This document shows, piece by piece, positions 1 to 7,404 of a stretch of DNA of 64,000 nt. The position numbers and the translations under genes are program-made. The DNA lies in the NCBI RefSeq assembly GCF_022919155.1, contig NZ_CP095045.1, positions 1,178,001-1,242,000 of the forward strand, in the 5' to 3' direction. Each line of letters starts with the position of its first letter. Position 1 is the stretch's first letter. The stretch is from Leucobacter allii. Lineage in GTDB: Bacteria; Actinomycetota; Actinomycetes; Actinomycetales; Microbacteriaceae. The notes under the pieces were generated by a model that had not been told where the DNA came from, made no database searches, and worked only from the letters and a program-made list of their open reading frames with translations.

Positions 1-1
1 G

Positions 2-220
2 GGCACCGCCCAGGAGCTCGTGCACCGGAGCGCGGAGATGCTCGCGCAGGACGGATACCTCGTATCGGAGGATCGCGCCATCGGCGCCGCGGACCCCGAG
101 GCCTGGGCGGCCTTCGGCGCGTTCCTCTTCGACGGCGGCTTCCTCGTCGACGCGGAGGGGAAGCCGCTGGCCGAGGAGCCCGACTGGGGTGCGTACTACA
201 CCGACGAGCTGCTCGGGTGA
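2..220 (+). CDS. ABC transporter substrate-binding protein, C-terminal end (partial)
   Basis: This is the last 72 codons of a gene that begins upstream of the window. The reading frame is open from the first bases and stops at 218-220. The ending, with the Asp-Trp-Gly-Ala-Tyr-Tyr-Thr-Asp motif near the C terminus, resembles NMT1/ThiY-type solute-binding proteins that feed NitT/TauT-class importers. The next gene starts inside its stop codon (GTGA overlap), so it is the binding component of the permease and ATPase that follow. Substrate cannot be assigned from this fragment; a thiamine-pyrimidine precursor, riboflavin, nitrate or sulfonate are all possible for the family. Confidence 0.72.
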   Translation, partial: GTAQELVHRSAEMLAQDGYLVSEDRAIGAADPEAWAAFGAFLFDGGFLVDAEGKPLAEEPDWGAYYTDELLG

Positions 221-1011
221 GCCTCCGGTCCGTTGCGGGCGGAGGGCGGGGCGTCGGCGCCGTGCTCGCCCCGATCCTCGCGTTCCTCGTGCTGCTCGGC
301 ATCTGGCAAACGGTCGCCGCGGCGGGACTCGTGCCGGCCGACGTGCTGCCGGCGCCGAGCCGCGTCGTGGCCTCGGGGGTGGCCGAGCGGGCCGCGCTTC
401 TCGGACACACCCTGCCGACGCTCACCGCCACGATCGCCGGTTTCGCGCTCTCGGTCACCGTCGCCTTCACGACCGCCGCGCTCCTCGACGCGTCGACGGC
501 GCTGCGCAGCGCACTCCTGCCGCTCCTCGTGGTGAGCCAGACCCTGCCGCTCATCGCGCTCGCGCCGCTCGTGGTGCTGTGGTTCGGTTTCGGGCTGCTG
601 CCGAAGGTGCTCCTCGTCGCGTTCGTGACCTTCTTCCCCATGGTCGTCGGCTTCCTGCGCGGCTTCGAATCCGCCGATCCCGAGGCGGAGCATCTGCTGC
701 GCTCGATGGGCGCGTCTCGGGCCCGCGTCTTCCGCATGATCCGCCTGCCGGCCTCGGTGCCGTCCTTCTTCTCCGCGCTGCGCATCTCGATCACCTACGC
801 GGTGGTCGGTGCGATCTTCGCGGAGTACGCCGGCGCCGTCGCGGGGCTCGGCGTCTACATGCAGTCCGCGAAGCACGTGTTCCGCACCGACCTCGTGCTC
901 GCGGCGGTCGCCGTGAGCACGCTCCTCACGCTGGCCCTCTACGCGCTCGTCGTCCTCTGCGAGCGGTACGGCGCGCCGTGGCTGCGCATCGAGCAGGGGC
1001 GCGAGCGGTGA
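217..1011 (+). CDS. ABC transporter permease, NitT/TauT (SsuC/ThiX) type
   Basis: A 264-residue integral membrane protein with about six hydrophobic segments. The cytoplasmic EAA-type loop lies around residues 150-175 (Glu-Ala-Glu-His-Leu-Leu-Arg-Ser-Met-Gly-Ala), which is where the ATPase docks. Length and composition fit BPD-type inner-membrane permeases of the SsuC/TauC/ThiX group. The GTG start overlaps the stop codon of the binding-protein gene and the stop overlaps the start of the ATPase gene, so the three are translationally coupled. It moves the ligand delivered by the upstream binding protein across the cytoplasmic membrane; the ligand itself is not evident. Confidence 0.88.
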   Translation: MSLRSVAGGGRGVGAVLAPILAFLVLLGIWQTVAAAGLVPADVLPAPSRVVASGVAERAALLGHTLPTLTATIAGFALSVTVAFTTAALLDASTALRSALLPLLVVSQTLPLIALAPLVVLWFGFGLLPKVLLVAFVTFFPMVVGFLRGFESADPEAEHLLRSMGASRARVFRMIRLPASVPSFFSALRISITYAVVGAIFAEYAGAVAGLGVYMQSAKHVFRTDLVLAAVAVSTLLTLALYALVVLCERYGAPWLRIEQGRER

Positions 1012-1784
1012 GCGACGGCCTGCAGCTGCGCGGGATCGCGAAGCGCTTCGGCGCGCGCACCGTGCTCGCGGACGTCTCGTTCGACGTGGCCCCTGGGGAG
1101 ATCGTCGCCGTCGTTGGCCCGAGCGGCTGCGGCAAGTCGACGCTGCTGAGCCTGCTCACCGGGGCGCAGCGGCCCGACGCCGGGGAGATCCGCTACGGCG
1201 GGGCGGCCACCGCCGAAGCCGGTCGGCCGTTCGCCTACATGCCGCAGCGCGACGTGCTCCTGCCGTGGCGCCGCATCCTCGACAACGCGGCGATCGGTCT
1301 CGAGGTGGCGGGTCTCCCGCGTGCGGAGGCGCGCCGCCGGGCCGGGGCGCTCTTCGACGCCTTCGGGCTCGCCGGGACCGAGGATCGCTTCCCGCGGCAG
1401 CTGTCGGGCGGCATGCGGCAGCGGGTGTCGTTCCTGCGCACGGTCGTGCAGCAGCGCCCGGTGCTGCTGCTCGACGAGCCGTTCGGCGCGCTCGATGCGA
1501 TCACGCGCGACGAGCTGCAGCGCTGGCTGCTCGGGATCTGGGATTCGCAGGGGTGGAGCGCGCTCTTCATCACCCACGACATCCGCGAGGCGGTGCGGAT
1601 GGCCGACCGGGTGCTCGTGCTCGGCGGCGGGCGGATCGCGGGGGAGGTCGGCGTGACGCGGGACATCCCCCGCGGCGACGGCTTCCGCGCCGATCCCCGG
1701 GTGCCCGGCCTCGAGGAGCGGGTGCACGCGCTGCTGCGCGCCGCGGCGATGCCGGGGACGCCGGTGGCTCAGGGCCCCGCCTGA
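1008..1784 (+). CDS. ABC transporter ATP-binding protein, NitT/TauT (SsuB/ThiZ) type
   Basis: A 258-residue ABC ATPase. Walker A is Gly-Pro-Ser-Gly-Cys-Gly-Lys-Ser-Thr near residues 37-45, the signature is Leu-Ser-Gly-Gly-Met-Arg-Gln-Arg near 131, and Walker B with D-loop is Leu-Leu-Leu-Asp-Glu-Pro-Phe-Gly-Ala-Leu-Asp near 152. The Met-Arg-Gln-Arg signature and Phe-Gly-Ala-Leu-Asp D-loop are typical of the SsuB/TauB/ThiZ class. I use the GTG at 1008, which overlaps the permease stop; an in-frame extension upstream exists but lies entirely inside the permease gene. It energises the importer encoded just before it. Confidence 0.9.
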   Translation: MSDGLQLRGIAKRFGARTVLADVSFDVAPGEIVAVVGPSGCGKSTLLSLLTGAQRPDAGEIRYGGAATAEAGRPFAYMPQRDVLLPWRRILDNAAIGLEVAGLPRAEARRRAGALFDAFGLAGTEDRFPRQLSGGMRQRVSFLRTVVQQRPVLLLDEPFGALDAITRDELQRWLLGIWDSQGWSALFITHDIREAVRMADRVLVLGGGRIAGEVGVTRDIPRGDGFRADPRVPGLEERVHALLRAAAMPGTPVAQGPA

Positions 1785-1801
1785 ACCACGGGCGGCTCCC
1801 G

Positions 1802-1839
1802 GCGCCGAGCGACGCCGCGGGCGCCGGGCGACGCCGCGA
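1802..1839. repeat. 19-bp imperfect tandem repeat, two copies
   Basis: Two adjacent 19-nt units (1802-1820 and 1821-1839) agree at 17 of 19 positions and begin 17 nt after the ABC ATPase stop codon, in the gap between convergent genes. No T-rich terminator is visible here. Confidence 0.6.
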
Positions 1840-1893
1840 GACACGCGGGTCGCGGGAGGCGGCGCGGTCGCCCCGCGCCGCCGACGGCCCGGC

Positions 1894-3789
1894 TCAGTCG
1901 GCGCCCGCGCCGACGCGAACCCCCGCGCCCGTGTCGACCCCCGCGCCCGTGTCGACGCCCGCACCTGCGCCCGCGGCGCGGACCACTGCCGTGCCAGCGG
2001 CGCGGACCACGGCTGCCGTACTCGCCGCCAGCACGGATCCGTCGTGCCCGGCCGACCAGCGCGTCCGTCCGTCGGCGCCGCGGAACTCCAGGAGGCTGAG
2101 CGCCGCGGCGCCGGCCCCGGCGCCGACGCTCGTCTGGTGGAGCCCGATCACCTCGATCGCGGCGCCGTGCGAGGCGAGCGCCGCCGTGAGCGCCTCGATC
2201 GGACCCGTCCCCGCGTGGACGCTGCGATGCTCCGCGCCGGCGATCCGGAGCGTGACCTCGCTGCGCGCCCCGCTCGCGTCGACGCTCGCGCTCGCGATCG
2301 GCGAGCGGGCGCCCGGATCCCAGAGGTACTCGCGCTCGAGCACGGACCACAGCTCCGCGGACGTCATCTCGCCGCCCGAGGCGTCGGCGTAGCGCTGCAC
2401 GCGGCCGGCGAGCTCGATCTGGAAGCGGCGCGGCAGCTCGATGCCGTAGCCGGTCTCGAGCAGATGGGCGATGCCGCCCTTGCCCGACTGCGAGTTCACG
2501 CGGATCACCGCCGCGTAGTCGCGCCCGAGGTCGGCGGGATCGATCGGCAGATACGGCACCCGCCACGCGGCCTCGCCCTCGGGGACGCCGTCCGCGGCGG
2601 CCCGCTCCCGGTGCTCGGCCAGGCCTTTGCGGATGGCGTCCTGGTGGGTGCCGCTGAAGGCGGTGTGCACGAGGTCGCCGACGTACGGATGCCTGGGGTG
2701 CAGTTCCAGACGGTTGCAGTCCTCGACCACGCTCCGGATCCCGTCGATGTCGGAGAAATCGATCATCGGGTCCACGCCCTGCGCATGCAGGTTGAGCGCG
2801 AGGGTCGCGAGATCGACGTTGCCGGTGCGCTCGCCGTTGCCGAAGATGCACCCCTCGACGCGCTGCGCCCCCGCCAGCACGGCGAGCTCGGCGCAGGCCA
2901 CGCCCGTGCCGCGATCGTTATGAGGGTGCACGGAGAGGATCACGCCGTCGCGCCGCGCGAGGCGGCGGTGCATGTACTCGATCTGGTCGGCGTAGACGTT
3001 GGGGGTCGCGATCTCGACCGTGGCGGGCAGATTGAGGATCACGGGGCGCTCCGGCCGGGCGTCCCAGAGCTCGGTCATCGCGTCGCAGATCTCGAGCGCG
3101 TAGTCGGGCTCCGTGAGGTTGAACACCTCGGGGGAGAACTGGAAGCGGACGTTCGGCAGATACCCGGCGAGCTCGAGCAGATCCCGACCGCCGGCGAGGA
3201 TCAGCTCCCGCAGCTCCTCCCGGTCGCGCTGCAGCACCGTCTCGCGCCACACGGGCGCCGTCGCGGTGTACATGTGGATGACGACCTCGTTCTCGATGCC
3301 CGCGATCGAGGCGACCGTGCGCTCGATGAGGTCGCGCCTGGCGGGGGTGAACACGACGATGGTGACGTGCTCGGGGGCGACGCCGCCCTCGGCGATGAGC
3401 CGCACGAAGTCGTAGTCGGTCTGCGACGCGGAGGGGTATCCGACCTCGATCTCCGTGTACCCCATGCCGACCATGAGCTCGAAGAAGCGCCGTTTGCGTG
3501 TCGGATCCATCGGCTCGGCGAGGGCTTGATTGCCGTCGCGCAGATCGACGGGCACCCAGAGGGGGGCTCGGGTGAGGCGCGCATCGGGCCAGCGGCGCGC
3601 CTCGGCGCCGGGTTCGGCGAGCGGGACCCGGACGCGGGAGAAGGCGTCGCGGTAGCGGTGGGACGGCATGCCCGACGGGCGCTGACGGTTCCAGGTGGCC
3701 GGGGCGGCGGGGGTGGCCGTCGCGACCGGGGTCGCGGGGGCGACCGGGGCGGCGGGGTGCTCGGAGTGCACGGGGACTCGAGGGGACAC
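1894..3789 (-). CDS. leuA: 2-isopropylmalate synthase (LeuA)
   Basis: First committed enzyme of leucine synthesis, condensing 2-oxoisovalerate with acetyl-CoA. The 631-residue protein is of the actinobacterial long form: it has the Asp-Leu-Arg-Asp-Gly-Asn-Gln-Ala-Leu substrate/metal loop, the His-Pro-His-Asn-Asp-Arg-Gly-Thr motif, Gly-Asn-Gly-Glu-Arg-Thr-Gly-Asn-Val, and a C-terminal LeuA dimer domain for leucine feedback. I choose GTG 3789 because an AAGGAA ribosome site lies 5-7 nt upstream and the N-terminal Trp-Asn-Arg-Gln-Arg-Pro-Ser segment, conserved in actinobacterial LeuA, lies downstream of it. An in-frame ATG further upstream (4002) would run through the leader region and the opposite gene's start. 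The last ~35 residues are an unusual Ala/Gly/Val/Asp repeat tail coded by 18-bp tandem repeats. A leader peptide and interleaved RNA stems precede it. Confidence 0.95.
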   Translation of the reverse strand: MSPRVPVHSEHPAAPVAPATPVATATPAAPATWNRQRPSGMPSHRYRDAFSRVRVPLAEPGAEARRWPDARLTRAPLWVPVDLRDGNQALAEPMDPTRKRRFFELMVGMGYTEIEVGYPSASQTDYDFVRLIAEGGVAPEHVTIVVFTPARRDLIERTVASIAGIENEVVIHMYTATAPVWRETVLQRDREELRELILAGGRDLLELAGYLPNVRFQFSPEVFNLTEPDYALEICDAMTELWDARPERPVILNLPATVEIATPNVYADQIEYMHRRLARRDGVILSVHPHNDRGTGVACAELAVLAGAQRVEGCIFGNGERTGNVDLATLALNLHAQGVDPMIDFSDIDGIRSVVEDCNRLELHPRHPYVGDLVHTAFSGTHQDAIRKGLAEHRERAAADGVPEGEAAWRVPYLPIDPADLGRDYAAVIRVNSQSGKGGIAHLLETGYGIELPRRFQIELAGRVQRYADASGGEMTSAELWSVLEREYLWDPGARSPIASASVDASGARSEVTLRIAGAEHRSVHAGTGPIEALTAALASHGAAIEVIGLHQTSVGAGAGAAALSLLEFRGADGRTRWSAGHDGSVLAASTAAVVRAAGTAVVRAAGAGAGVDTGAGVDTGAGVRVGAGAD

Positions 3790-3815
3790 GGGGGTTCCTT
3801 CCGGATCGTCGGGGT

Positions 3816-3872
3816 GCGGCCGGCAGCGCGTCGCTCCACGACGGGGTGCCGGCCGCGTCAGGCCCCGTCGTG
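3816..3872 (-). promoter_or_regulatory. leuA attenuator-like leader with two interleaved stems
   Basis: On the minus strand, four 10-nt arms occur in the order A (3863-3872), B (3847-3856), C (3837-3846), D (3816-3825). A is perfectly complementary to C (CACGACGGGG/CCCCGTCGTG) and B to D (GCGGCCGGCA/TGCCGGCCGC). Because the pairs interleave, both cannot form as nested stems at once. Arm A overlaps the last codons of the leader peptide, so ribosome position should decide which stem forms. Arm D ends 26 nt before the leuA GTG and no T-tract follows, so control could act on transcription or on translation initiation. Leucine attenuation of leuA has been predicted for other actinobacteria. Confidence 0.78.
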
Positions 3873-3902
3873 GCGCAGAAGGTGGAGCATCCGGAAGAGC
3901 AT
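3858..3902 (-). CDS. leucine leader peptide of leuA
   Basis: A 14-codon reading frame, [14 protein letters not shown], lies 68 nt upstream of leuA on the same strand. Four of fourteen codons are leucine (residues 2, 6, 8 and 9), two of them adjacent, using CTC, CTC, CTT and CTG. The stop codon falls between RNA arms A and B of the adjacent alternative stems. The ATG is 7 nt downstream of a TACAGT -10 hexamer, so it would be translated from a leaderless transcript. Placement, leucine content and coupling to mutually exclusive stems are the hallmarks of an amino-acid attenuator. The peptide is probably a sensor only, with no function once made. Confidence 0.8.
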   Translation of the reverse strand: MLFRMLHLLRHDGA

Positions 3903-3909
3903 GGCAGCC

Positions 3910-3915
3910 ACTGTA
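3910..3915 (-). promoter_or_regulatory. -10 element of the leuA leader transcript
   Basis: On the minus strand TACAGT is followed by 7 nt and then the ATG of the leader peptide. No strong -35 is visible; the large palindrome at 3917-3947 lies directly upstream, over the expected -35 and spacer. Confidence 0.55.
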
Positions 3916-3916
3916 G

Positions 3917-3947
3917 CACAACTCCTCAGACAAGTTGAGGTGTTGTG
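3917..3947. promoter_or_regulatory. 12+12 nt palindromic operator between leuA and the GntR regulator
   Basis: CACAACTCCTCA (3917-3928) and TGAGGTGTTGTG (3936-3947) are inverted repeats matching at 11 of 12 positions around a 7-nt centre. The site sits in the core promoter of the leuA leader transcript and 53 nt upstream of the GntR gene start. It is a good candidate binding site for that regulator, which would then control leuA and itself. Binding is inferred only from position and symmetry. Confidence 0.65.
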
Positions 3948-4000
3948 ATACGCTGACGGCACTTGCGGGGCGCCGGGCCCCGCCGGGAAGAGGGGGACGC

Positions 4001-4684
4001 ATGCCGGAGAACGCACGCGCCGGCGTCCGCAGGGAACCGCTGGCCGATCAGGCGGCGCAGCTGCTGCTCGAGCGCATCCGGGCGGGCGAGTGGCCACTCG
4101 GCGCCCGGCTGCCGGGGGAGACGACGCTCGCTCCGCAGCTCGGCGTCGGCCGCTCCACCGTGCGCGAGGCGATCCGGCAGCTCGCCGGCCGCGGCGTGCT
4201 CGCCTCGCGCCAGGGCGCGGGCGTGTTCGTCCGAGCGCTCGACGCGCGGGAGGACTGGGACGCCGTGCTGCTGCGCGCCGACATCCGCTCCGTGCTCGAG
4301 GCCCGGGCCGCCATCGAGGCGGAGGCGGCCGCTCTCGCGGCCGCCCGTCGCACGCCCGCGGACCTCCGCGCGATCCGTCGCGCCCTGACGGAGCGGGCGG
4401 CCGCGCGGGACGGGATCGCGGCGCACGTCGATGCGGATACGGCCTTCCACCGCGGTATCGTCGTCGCCGCGCACAACCCGATCCTGCTCGAGCTCTTCGA
4501 CGGCTTCACGCCGCGCATGCGGCAGGCCATGATCGAGATGCTGCGGATCCGCACGGAGTTCGGCGGGGACGCCGACCACGCGGCGCACGAACGGCTCGCC
4601 GACGCCGTCGCCGCGCGGGAGGCGGACGCCGCCTCCGCGCTCAGCCGTGCCCATCTCGCCGCGCTCGCGGAGGCCCTCGCGTGA
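4001..4684 (+). CDS. GntR-family transcriptional regulator, FadR/FCD subgroup
   Basis: A 227-residue regulator. Residues ~15-80 form a GntR winged helix (the [20 protein letters not shown] helix-turn-helix, then a Gly-Ala-Gly-Val-Phe wing). The C-terminal all-helical part has FCD ligand-domain features, including Asp-Thr-Ala-Phe-His-Arg and later His residues that usually bind metal or an organic acid. The ATG at 4001 follows a purine-rich GGGAAGAGGGGG stretch. It is divergent from leuA across a long palindrome and its stop overlaps the start of an ABC ATPase gene. A role as repressor of leuA and its own operon is inferred; a leucine-pathway intermediate is one possible ligand. Confidence 0.88.
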   Translation: MPENARAGVRREPLADQAAQLLLERIRAGEWPLGARLPGETTLAPQLGVGRSTVREAIRQLAGRGVLASRQGAGVFVRALDAREDWDAVLLRADIRSVLEARAAIEAEAAALAAARRTPADLRAIRRALTERAAARDGIAAHVDADTAFHRGIVVAAHNPILLELFDGFTPRMRQAMIEMLRIRTEFGGDADHAAHERLADAVAAREADAASALSRAHLAALAEALA

Positions 4685-5553
4685 GCGCCGCGCCGGTCCT
4701 CGCGCTGCGCGACGTCGTCTTCCGGCGCAACGGCCAGGAGATCCTCCACGGCGTGGACCTGACGGTGCGCGCCGGGGAGCGGTGGGCGCTGCTCGGGCCG
4801 AACGGCGCGGGCAAGAGCACGATCCTCGGCTTCTGCGGCGCGCAGACCCATCCCACCTCGGGCACCGTCGACGTGCTCGGGCACCGGCTGGGCCGCGTCG
4901 AGCTGCAGGAGCTGCGCCGCGGGATCGGGCACGTCAACCCGCGGCATCCCGTGCGCTCAGCGATCACGGCGCGCGAGGTCGTGCTCACGGGCCTCACCGG
5001 GACGATCGAGCTCCCCCTGCGCTGGTCGCCCGGCCCCGAGCAGCTCGCCCGCGCCGACGCGCTGCTCGCCGACGTGGGGCTCGAGGCGCGCCGCGAAGCG
5101 GCCTGGCCGACGATGTCGCAGGGGGAGCGCGGCCGCGCGCTCATCGCCCGCGCGCTCGCCGCGGAGCCGCGGCTGCTGCTGCTCGATGAACCCACCACGG
5201 GCCTCGACGTGGCCGCGCGCGAGCAGTTCCTCGAGACGCTCGACGCGCTCGCCCGAGCGGAGCCGGATCTCACCACGATCCTCGTGACCCATCACCTCGA
5301 GGAGCTGCCCGAGACGACCACGCACGCGGTCGTGATCGCCCGCGGCAGCGTCGTCGCGGCGGGGCCGGTCGGGGCCGTGGTGACGACCGGGACGATCTCG
5401 CGCGCCTTCGAGCACCCCATCGAGGTCGTGCACGCGGAGGGGCGGTGGTCGGCCCGCGCGCGGCGCACGGCCCCCGGCTCCCCGACCGCGCGCGGCTCGG
5501 GCCCCGCGACGGGCTCGGGCTCCTCGAACGGCCGGATCGGGGTGAACGGCTAA
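4681..5553 (+). CDS. orphan ABC ATP-binding protein (YlmA/ModF-like)
   Basis: A 290-residue ABC ATPase: Walker A Gly-Pro-Asn-Gly-Ala-Gly-Lys-Ser-Thr near residues 39-47, Walker B Leu-Leu-Leu-Leu-Asp-Glu-Pro-Thr-Thr-Gly-Leu-Asp near 164, and a degenerate signature Met-Ser-Gln-Gly-Glu-Arg-Gly-Arg near 144 in place of LSGGQ. This signature and the Thr-Gly-Leu-Thr-Gly insertion resemble the YlmA/ModF group, whose members often have no permease. None is found nearby. The C terminus (~40 residues) is Gly/Ser/Pro-rich and looks disordered. GTG 4681 overlaps the stop of the GntR gene, so the two are co-translated. Function is unknown; a non-transport regulatory ATPase is possible. Confidence 0.82.
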   Translation: MSAAPVLALRDVVFRRNGQEILHGVDLTVRAGERWALLGPNGAGKSTILGFCGAQTHPTSGTVDVLGHRLGRVELQELRRGIGHVNPRHPVRSAITAREVVLTGLTGTIELPLRWSPGPEQLARADALLADVGLEARREAAWPTMSQGERGRALIARALAAEPRLLLLDEPTTGLDVAAREQFLETLDALARAEPDLTTILVTHHLEELPETTTHAVVIARGSVVAAGPVGAVVTTGTISRAFEHPIEVVHAEGRWSARARRTAPGSPTARGSGPATGSGSSNGRIGVNG

Positions 5554-5558
5554 CGACC

Positions 5559-5612
5559 CGGTCGCGACGAACGACTCGGTCGCGGCGAACCGCTAGGCCG
5601 CGGCGAGCGGCT
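5559..5612. repeat. 18-bp tandem repeat, three imperfect copies
   Basis: Units at 5559-5576, 5577-5594 and 5595-5612 share a core of CGGTCGCGRCGAACSRCT type. They start 6 nt after the ABC ATPase stop and run into the last codons of the convergent GyrI-like gene. No T-tract terminator is visible between the genes. Confidence 0.62.
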
Positions 5613-6300
5613 CGGACTCGGACGCGGCGAGGGGCTCCGGACCCCGTCGCGCGACCGGCTGGCGCAGGATCGTGCGGAGCCGATCGGGCGCGACCCGGCG
5701 CGGATCGCCGAGGTAGATCTCGTGATGCGGGCCGGTCATCCGCAGCCCGCGCTCGGGAATGAAGCGCTCATGCAGCTCCGCGAGCACCGGAGCCTCGGCG
5801 TCGTAGGGGCCCACATGGAGGGTCTGCACGCAGCACCCCTCCGCGAGGGCGTCGAGCCGCACGTCGCCGAGCGAATCCGGCGTCGTCGCCACCCGTCCCC
5901 GGCCGGCGCGCACCGTCGCGCGCGCCGCGTCGAGGCGTCCCGCGTCGATCCAGTCGGGCACCATGATCATCATCGTCCAGTCCCAGCGGCTCTTGTCGCG
6001 GGCCGCGGTGAACACCGCCATGTCCTCGGCCCACCACAGTCCTTCGAGAGGCATGACGACGTAGTCGCGCCCGAGCTCCCGCCGGCTCGCGAACTTCAGC
6101 GCGTAGGCGAGGGGGTAGAGCGCCGCGAGCGCCGCCGAGTAGGCCGGAGCGGTGTTGGGGTCCCCGTGCCCGTCGACCATGAGGTACTGCAGCCTCGGGA
6201 CGTCGACGATCTCGAACGCTCCCCGAGGCGCTCGGTACGCGGCGATCTCCCGCTTGAAATCGATCTTCCCGGCGCTCGCCGCCCGATCCTGCCCCGGCAT
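5593..6300 (-). CDS. GyrI-like small-molecule-binding domain protein
   Basis: A 235-residue protein related to stand-alone GyrI-like (SOUL/AraC-effector fold) proteins. Recognisable segments are an N-terminal Ile-Asp-Phe-Lys-Arg-Glu, the Tyr-Leu-Met-Val-Asp-Gly-His-Gly-Asp-Pro-Asn loop near residue 37, Leu-Glu-Gly-Leu-Trp-Trp-Ala near 86 and a C-terminal Gly-Pro-Tyr-Asp-Ala-Glu and Met-Thr-Gly-Pro-His-His-Glu-Ile-Tyr-Leu-Gly-Asp-Pro-Arg block. Family members bind hydrophobic small molecules; some may hydrolyse cyclopropanoid toxins. I use ATG 6300 since homology begins soon after; a second ATG 18 nt upstream has no better ribosome site. Divergent from the YihY gene, from which it is separated by 75 nt. 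Confidence 0.8.
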   Translation of the reverse strand: MPGQDRAASAGKIDFKREIAAYRAPRGAFEIVDVPRLQYLMVDGHGDPNTAPAYSAALAALYPLAYALKFASRRELGRDYVVMPLEGLWWAEDMAVFTAARDKSRWDWTMMIMVPDWIDAGRLDAARATVRAGRGRVATTPDSLGDVRLDALAEGCCVQTLHVGPYDAEAPVLAELHERFIPERGLRMTGPHHEIYLGDPRRVAPDRLRTILRQPVARRGPEPLAASESEPLAAA

Positions 6301-6363
6301 GCGAGGAGTGTACGGCATCGGCCGCACGGGCGGCAATGGCTTGCCTGCCCCGCCCGCGTCCCC

Positions 6364-6369
6364 TACGGT
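6364..6369 (+). promoter_or_regulatory. -10 hexamer for a leaderless yihY transcript
   Basis: TACGGT ends 6 nt before the ATG at 6376, the spacing expected when transcription starts at the start codon. Confidence 0.5.
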
Positions 6370-6375
6370 CGGAGC

Positions 6376-7395
6376 ATGGCGGATGCGGCTGGGCGGGGGA
6401 TCGTGGGCCGCGGGATCGCACGGCTGCTGCAGTGGCGAGCGGTGCGTGCGTACCTCCGCTACAGCGAGCATCGCGGACCCATGCTCGCGGACAGCATCAC
6501 CTACCGCGCGCTCTTCAGCGTGTTCGCGGCCGTGCTGCTCGGCTTCTCCGCCGCCGCGATCTGGCTCGGCGGCGATCCCGAGGCCATGGCCGCGCTCACC
6601 GCGGCCCTCGACCGGGCCGTTCCCGGGCTCTCGGAGGTCGTGGACCTCAGCCGCATCGATGCGCCCGTCGGCTTCTCGATCGTGGGCGTCGTCTCATTCA
6701 TCGGACTCGCCGGCGCGGCGATCAGCGCGATCGGGAGCCTGCGCACCGCGCTGCGGATCCTCGCGGACGAGCTCCACGACGACGTGTTCTTCGTGTGGGT
6801 GGCGCTGCGCAACCTGCTCGTCGCCGCAGTGCTCGGCGGGCTCCTCGTCGCGGCCGCCGTGCTCAGCGTCGCGGGCGCGTCGGGGATCGCGGCCGTGCTC
6901 GGCTGGATCGGCGAGGACGACGGTCCCGTCGCGTCGTGGCTCGGCCGCGGCTTCGGCGTGCTCGTCGTCTTCGTCATCGACGTGCTCGCGGTCGCTCTCG
7001 TCTTCCGCGTGCTCTCGGGCGTGCGCGCTCCGGCGCGAGCGCTCTGGGGCGGGGCGCTCATCGGCGGCGCCGGGCTGACGGTGCTCCAGGAGCTCTCCGG
7101 ACTGTTCGTGCGCGGGGCGAGCGCGAATCCGCTGCTCGCCTCCTTCGCTGCGCTCATCGCGCTGCTGATCTGGTTCAACCTCTCGGCGCAGGTGATCCTC
7201 GTGGCGAGCAGCTACATCGTGACGGCGACGGCCGAGTCGCGCGACCGGATCCGCGAGCGCTACGGCGCCGAGACGCTCGCGCAGCACCGGCGCCGCCGCG
7301 CGGAGGACGCCGTGCGCGCCGCGAGCCGGGAGCTCCGCGACGCGCGATCGGCCGAGGAGCGCGAGCGGGATGCCGCTCGTGGAGAACCGGGCTAG
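6376..7395 (+). CDS. YihY/virulence factor BrkB family membrane protein
   Basis: A 339-residue polytopic membrane protein with about six transmembrane helices and the family N-terminal block Arg-Tyr-Ser-Glu-His-Arg-Gly-Pro-Met-Leu-Ala-Asp-Ser-Ile-Thr-Tyr-Arg-Ala-Leu-Phe near residues 33-53. A later Leu-Leu-Ile-Trp-Phe-Asn-Leu-Ser-Ala-Gln-Val-Ile-Leu segment near residue 265 is also typical. The C-terminal ~70 residues are charged, Arg/Glu/Ala-rich and probably cytosolic helix. The family was once called RNase BN by mistake; its function is not established. The -10 of the next gene overlaps its stop codon. Confidence 0.88.
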   Translation: MADAAGRGIVGRGIARLLQWRAVRAYLRYSEHRGPMLADSITYRALFSVFAAVLLGFSAAAIWLGGDPEAMAALTAALDRAVPGLSEVVDLSRIDAPVGFSIVGVVSFIGLAGAAISAIGSLRTALRILADELHDDVFFVWVALRNLLVAAVLGGLLVAAAVLSVAGASGIAAVLGWIGEDDGPVASWLGRGFGVLVVFVIDVLAVALVFRVLSGVRAPARALWGGALIGGAGLTVLQELSGLFVRGASANPLLASFAALIALLIWFNLSAQVILVASSYIVTATAESRDRIRERYGAETLAQHRRRRAEDAVRAASRELRDARSAEERERDAARGEPG

Positions 7396-7398
7396 GGT
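7393..7398 (+). promoter_or_regulatory. -10 hexamer for a leaderless SRAP transcript, overlapping the yihY stop
   Basis: TAGGGT lies 6 nt before the ATG at 7405. Its first three bases are the TAG stop codon of the upstream gene. Confidence 0.55.
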
Positions 7399-7404
7399 GG
7401 CCGC

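Noticed and set aside
3790..4002. Possible N-terminal extension of LeuA to an ATG at 4002
   Set aside because: It would read through the leader peptide region in another frame and overlap the regulator start; LeuA homology begins after GTG 3789, which has its own ribosome site.
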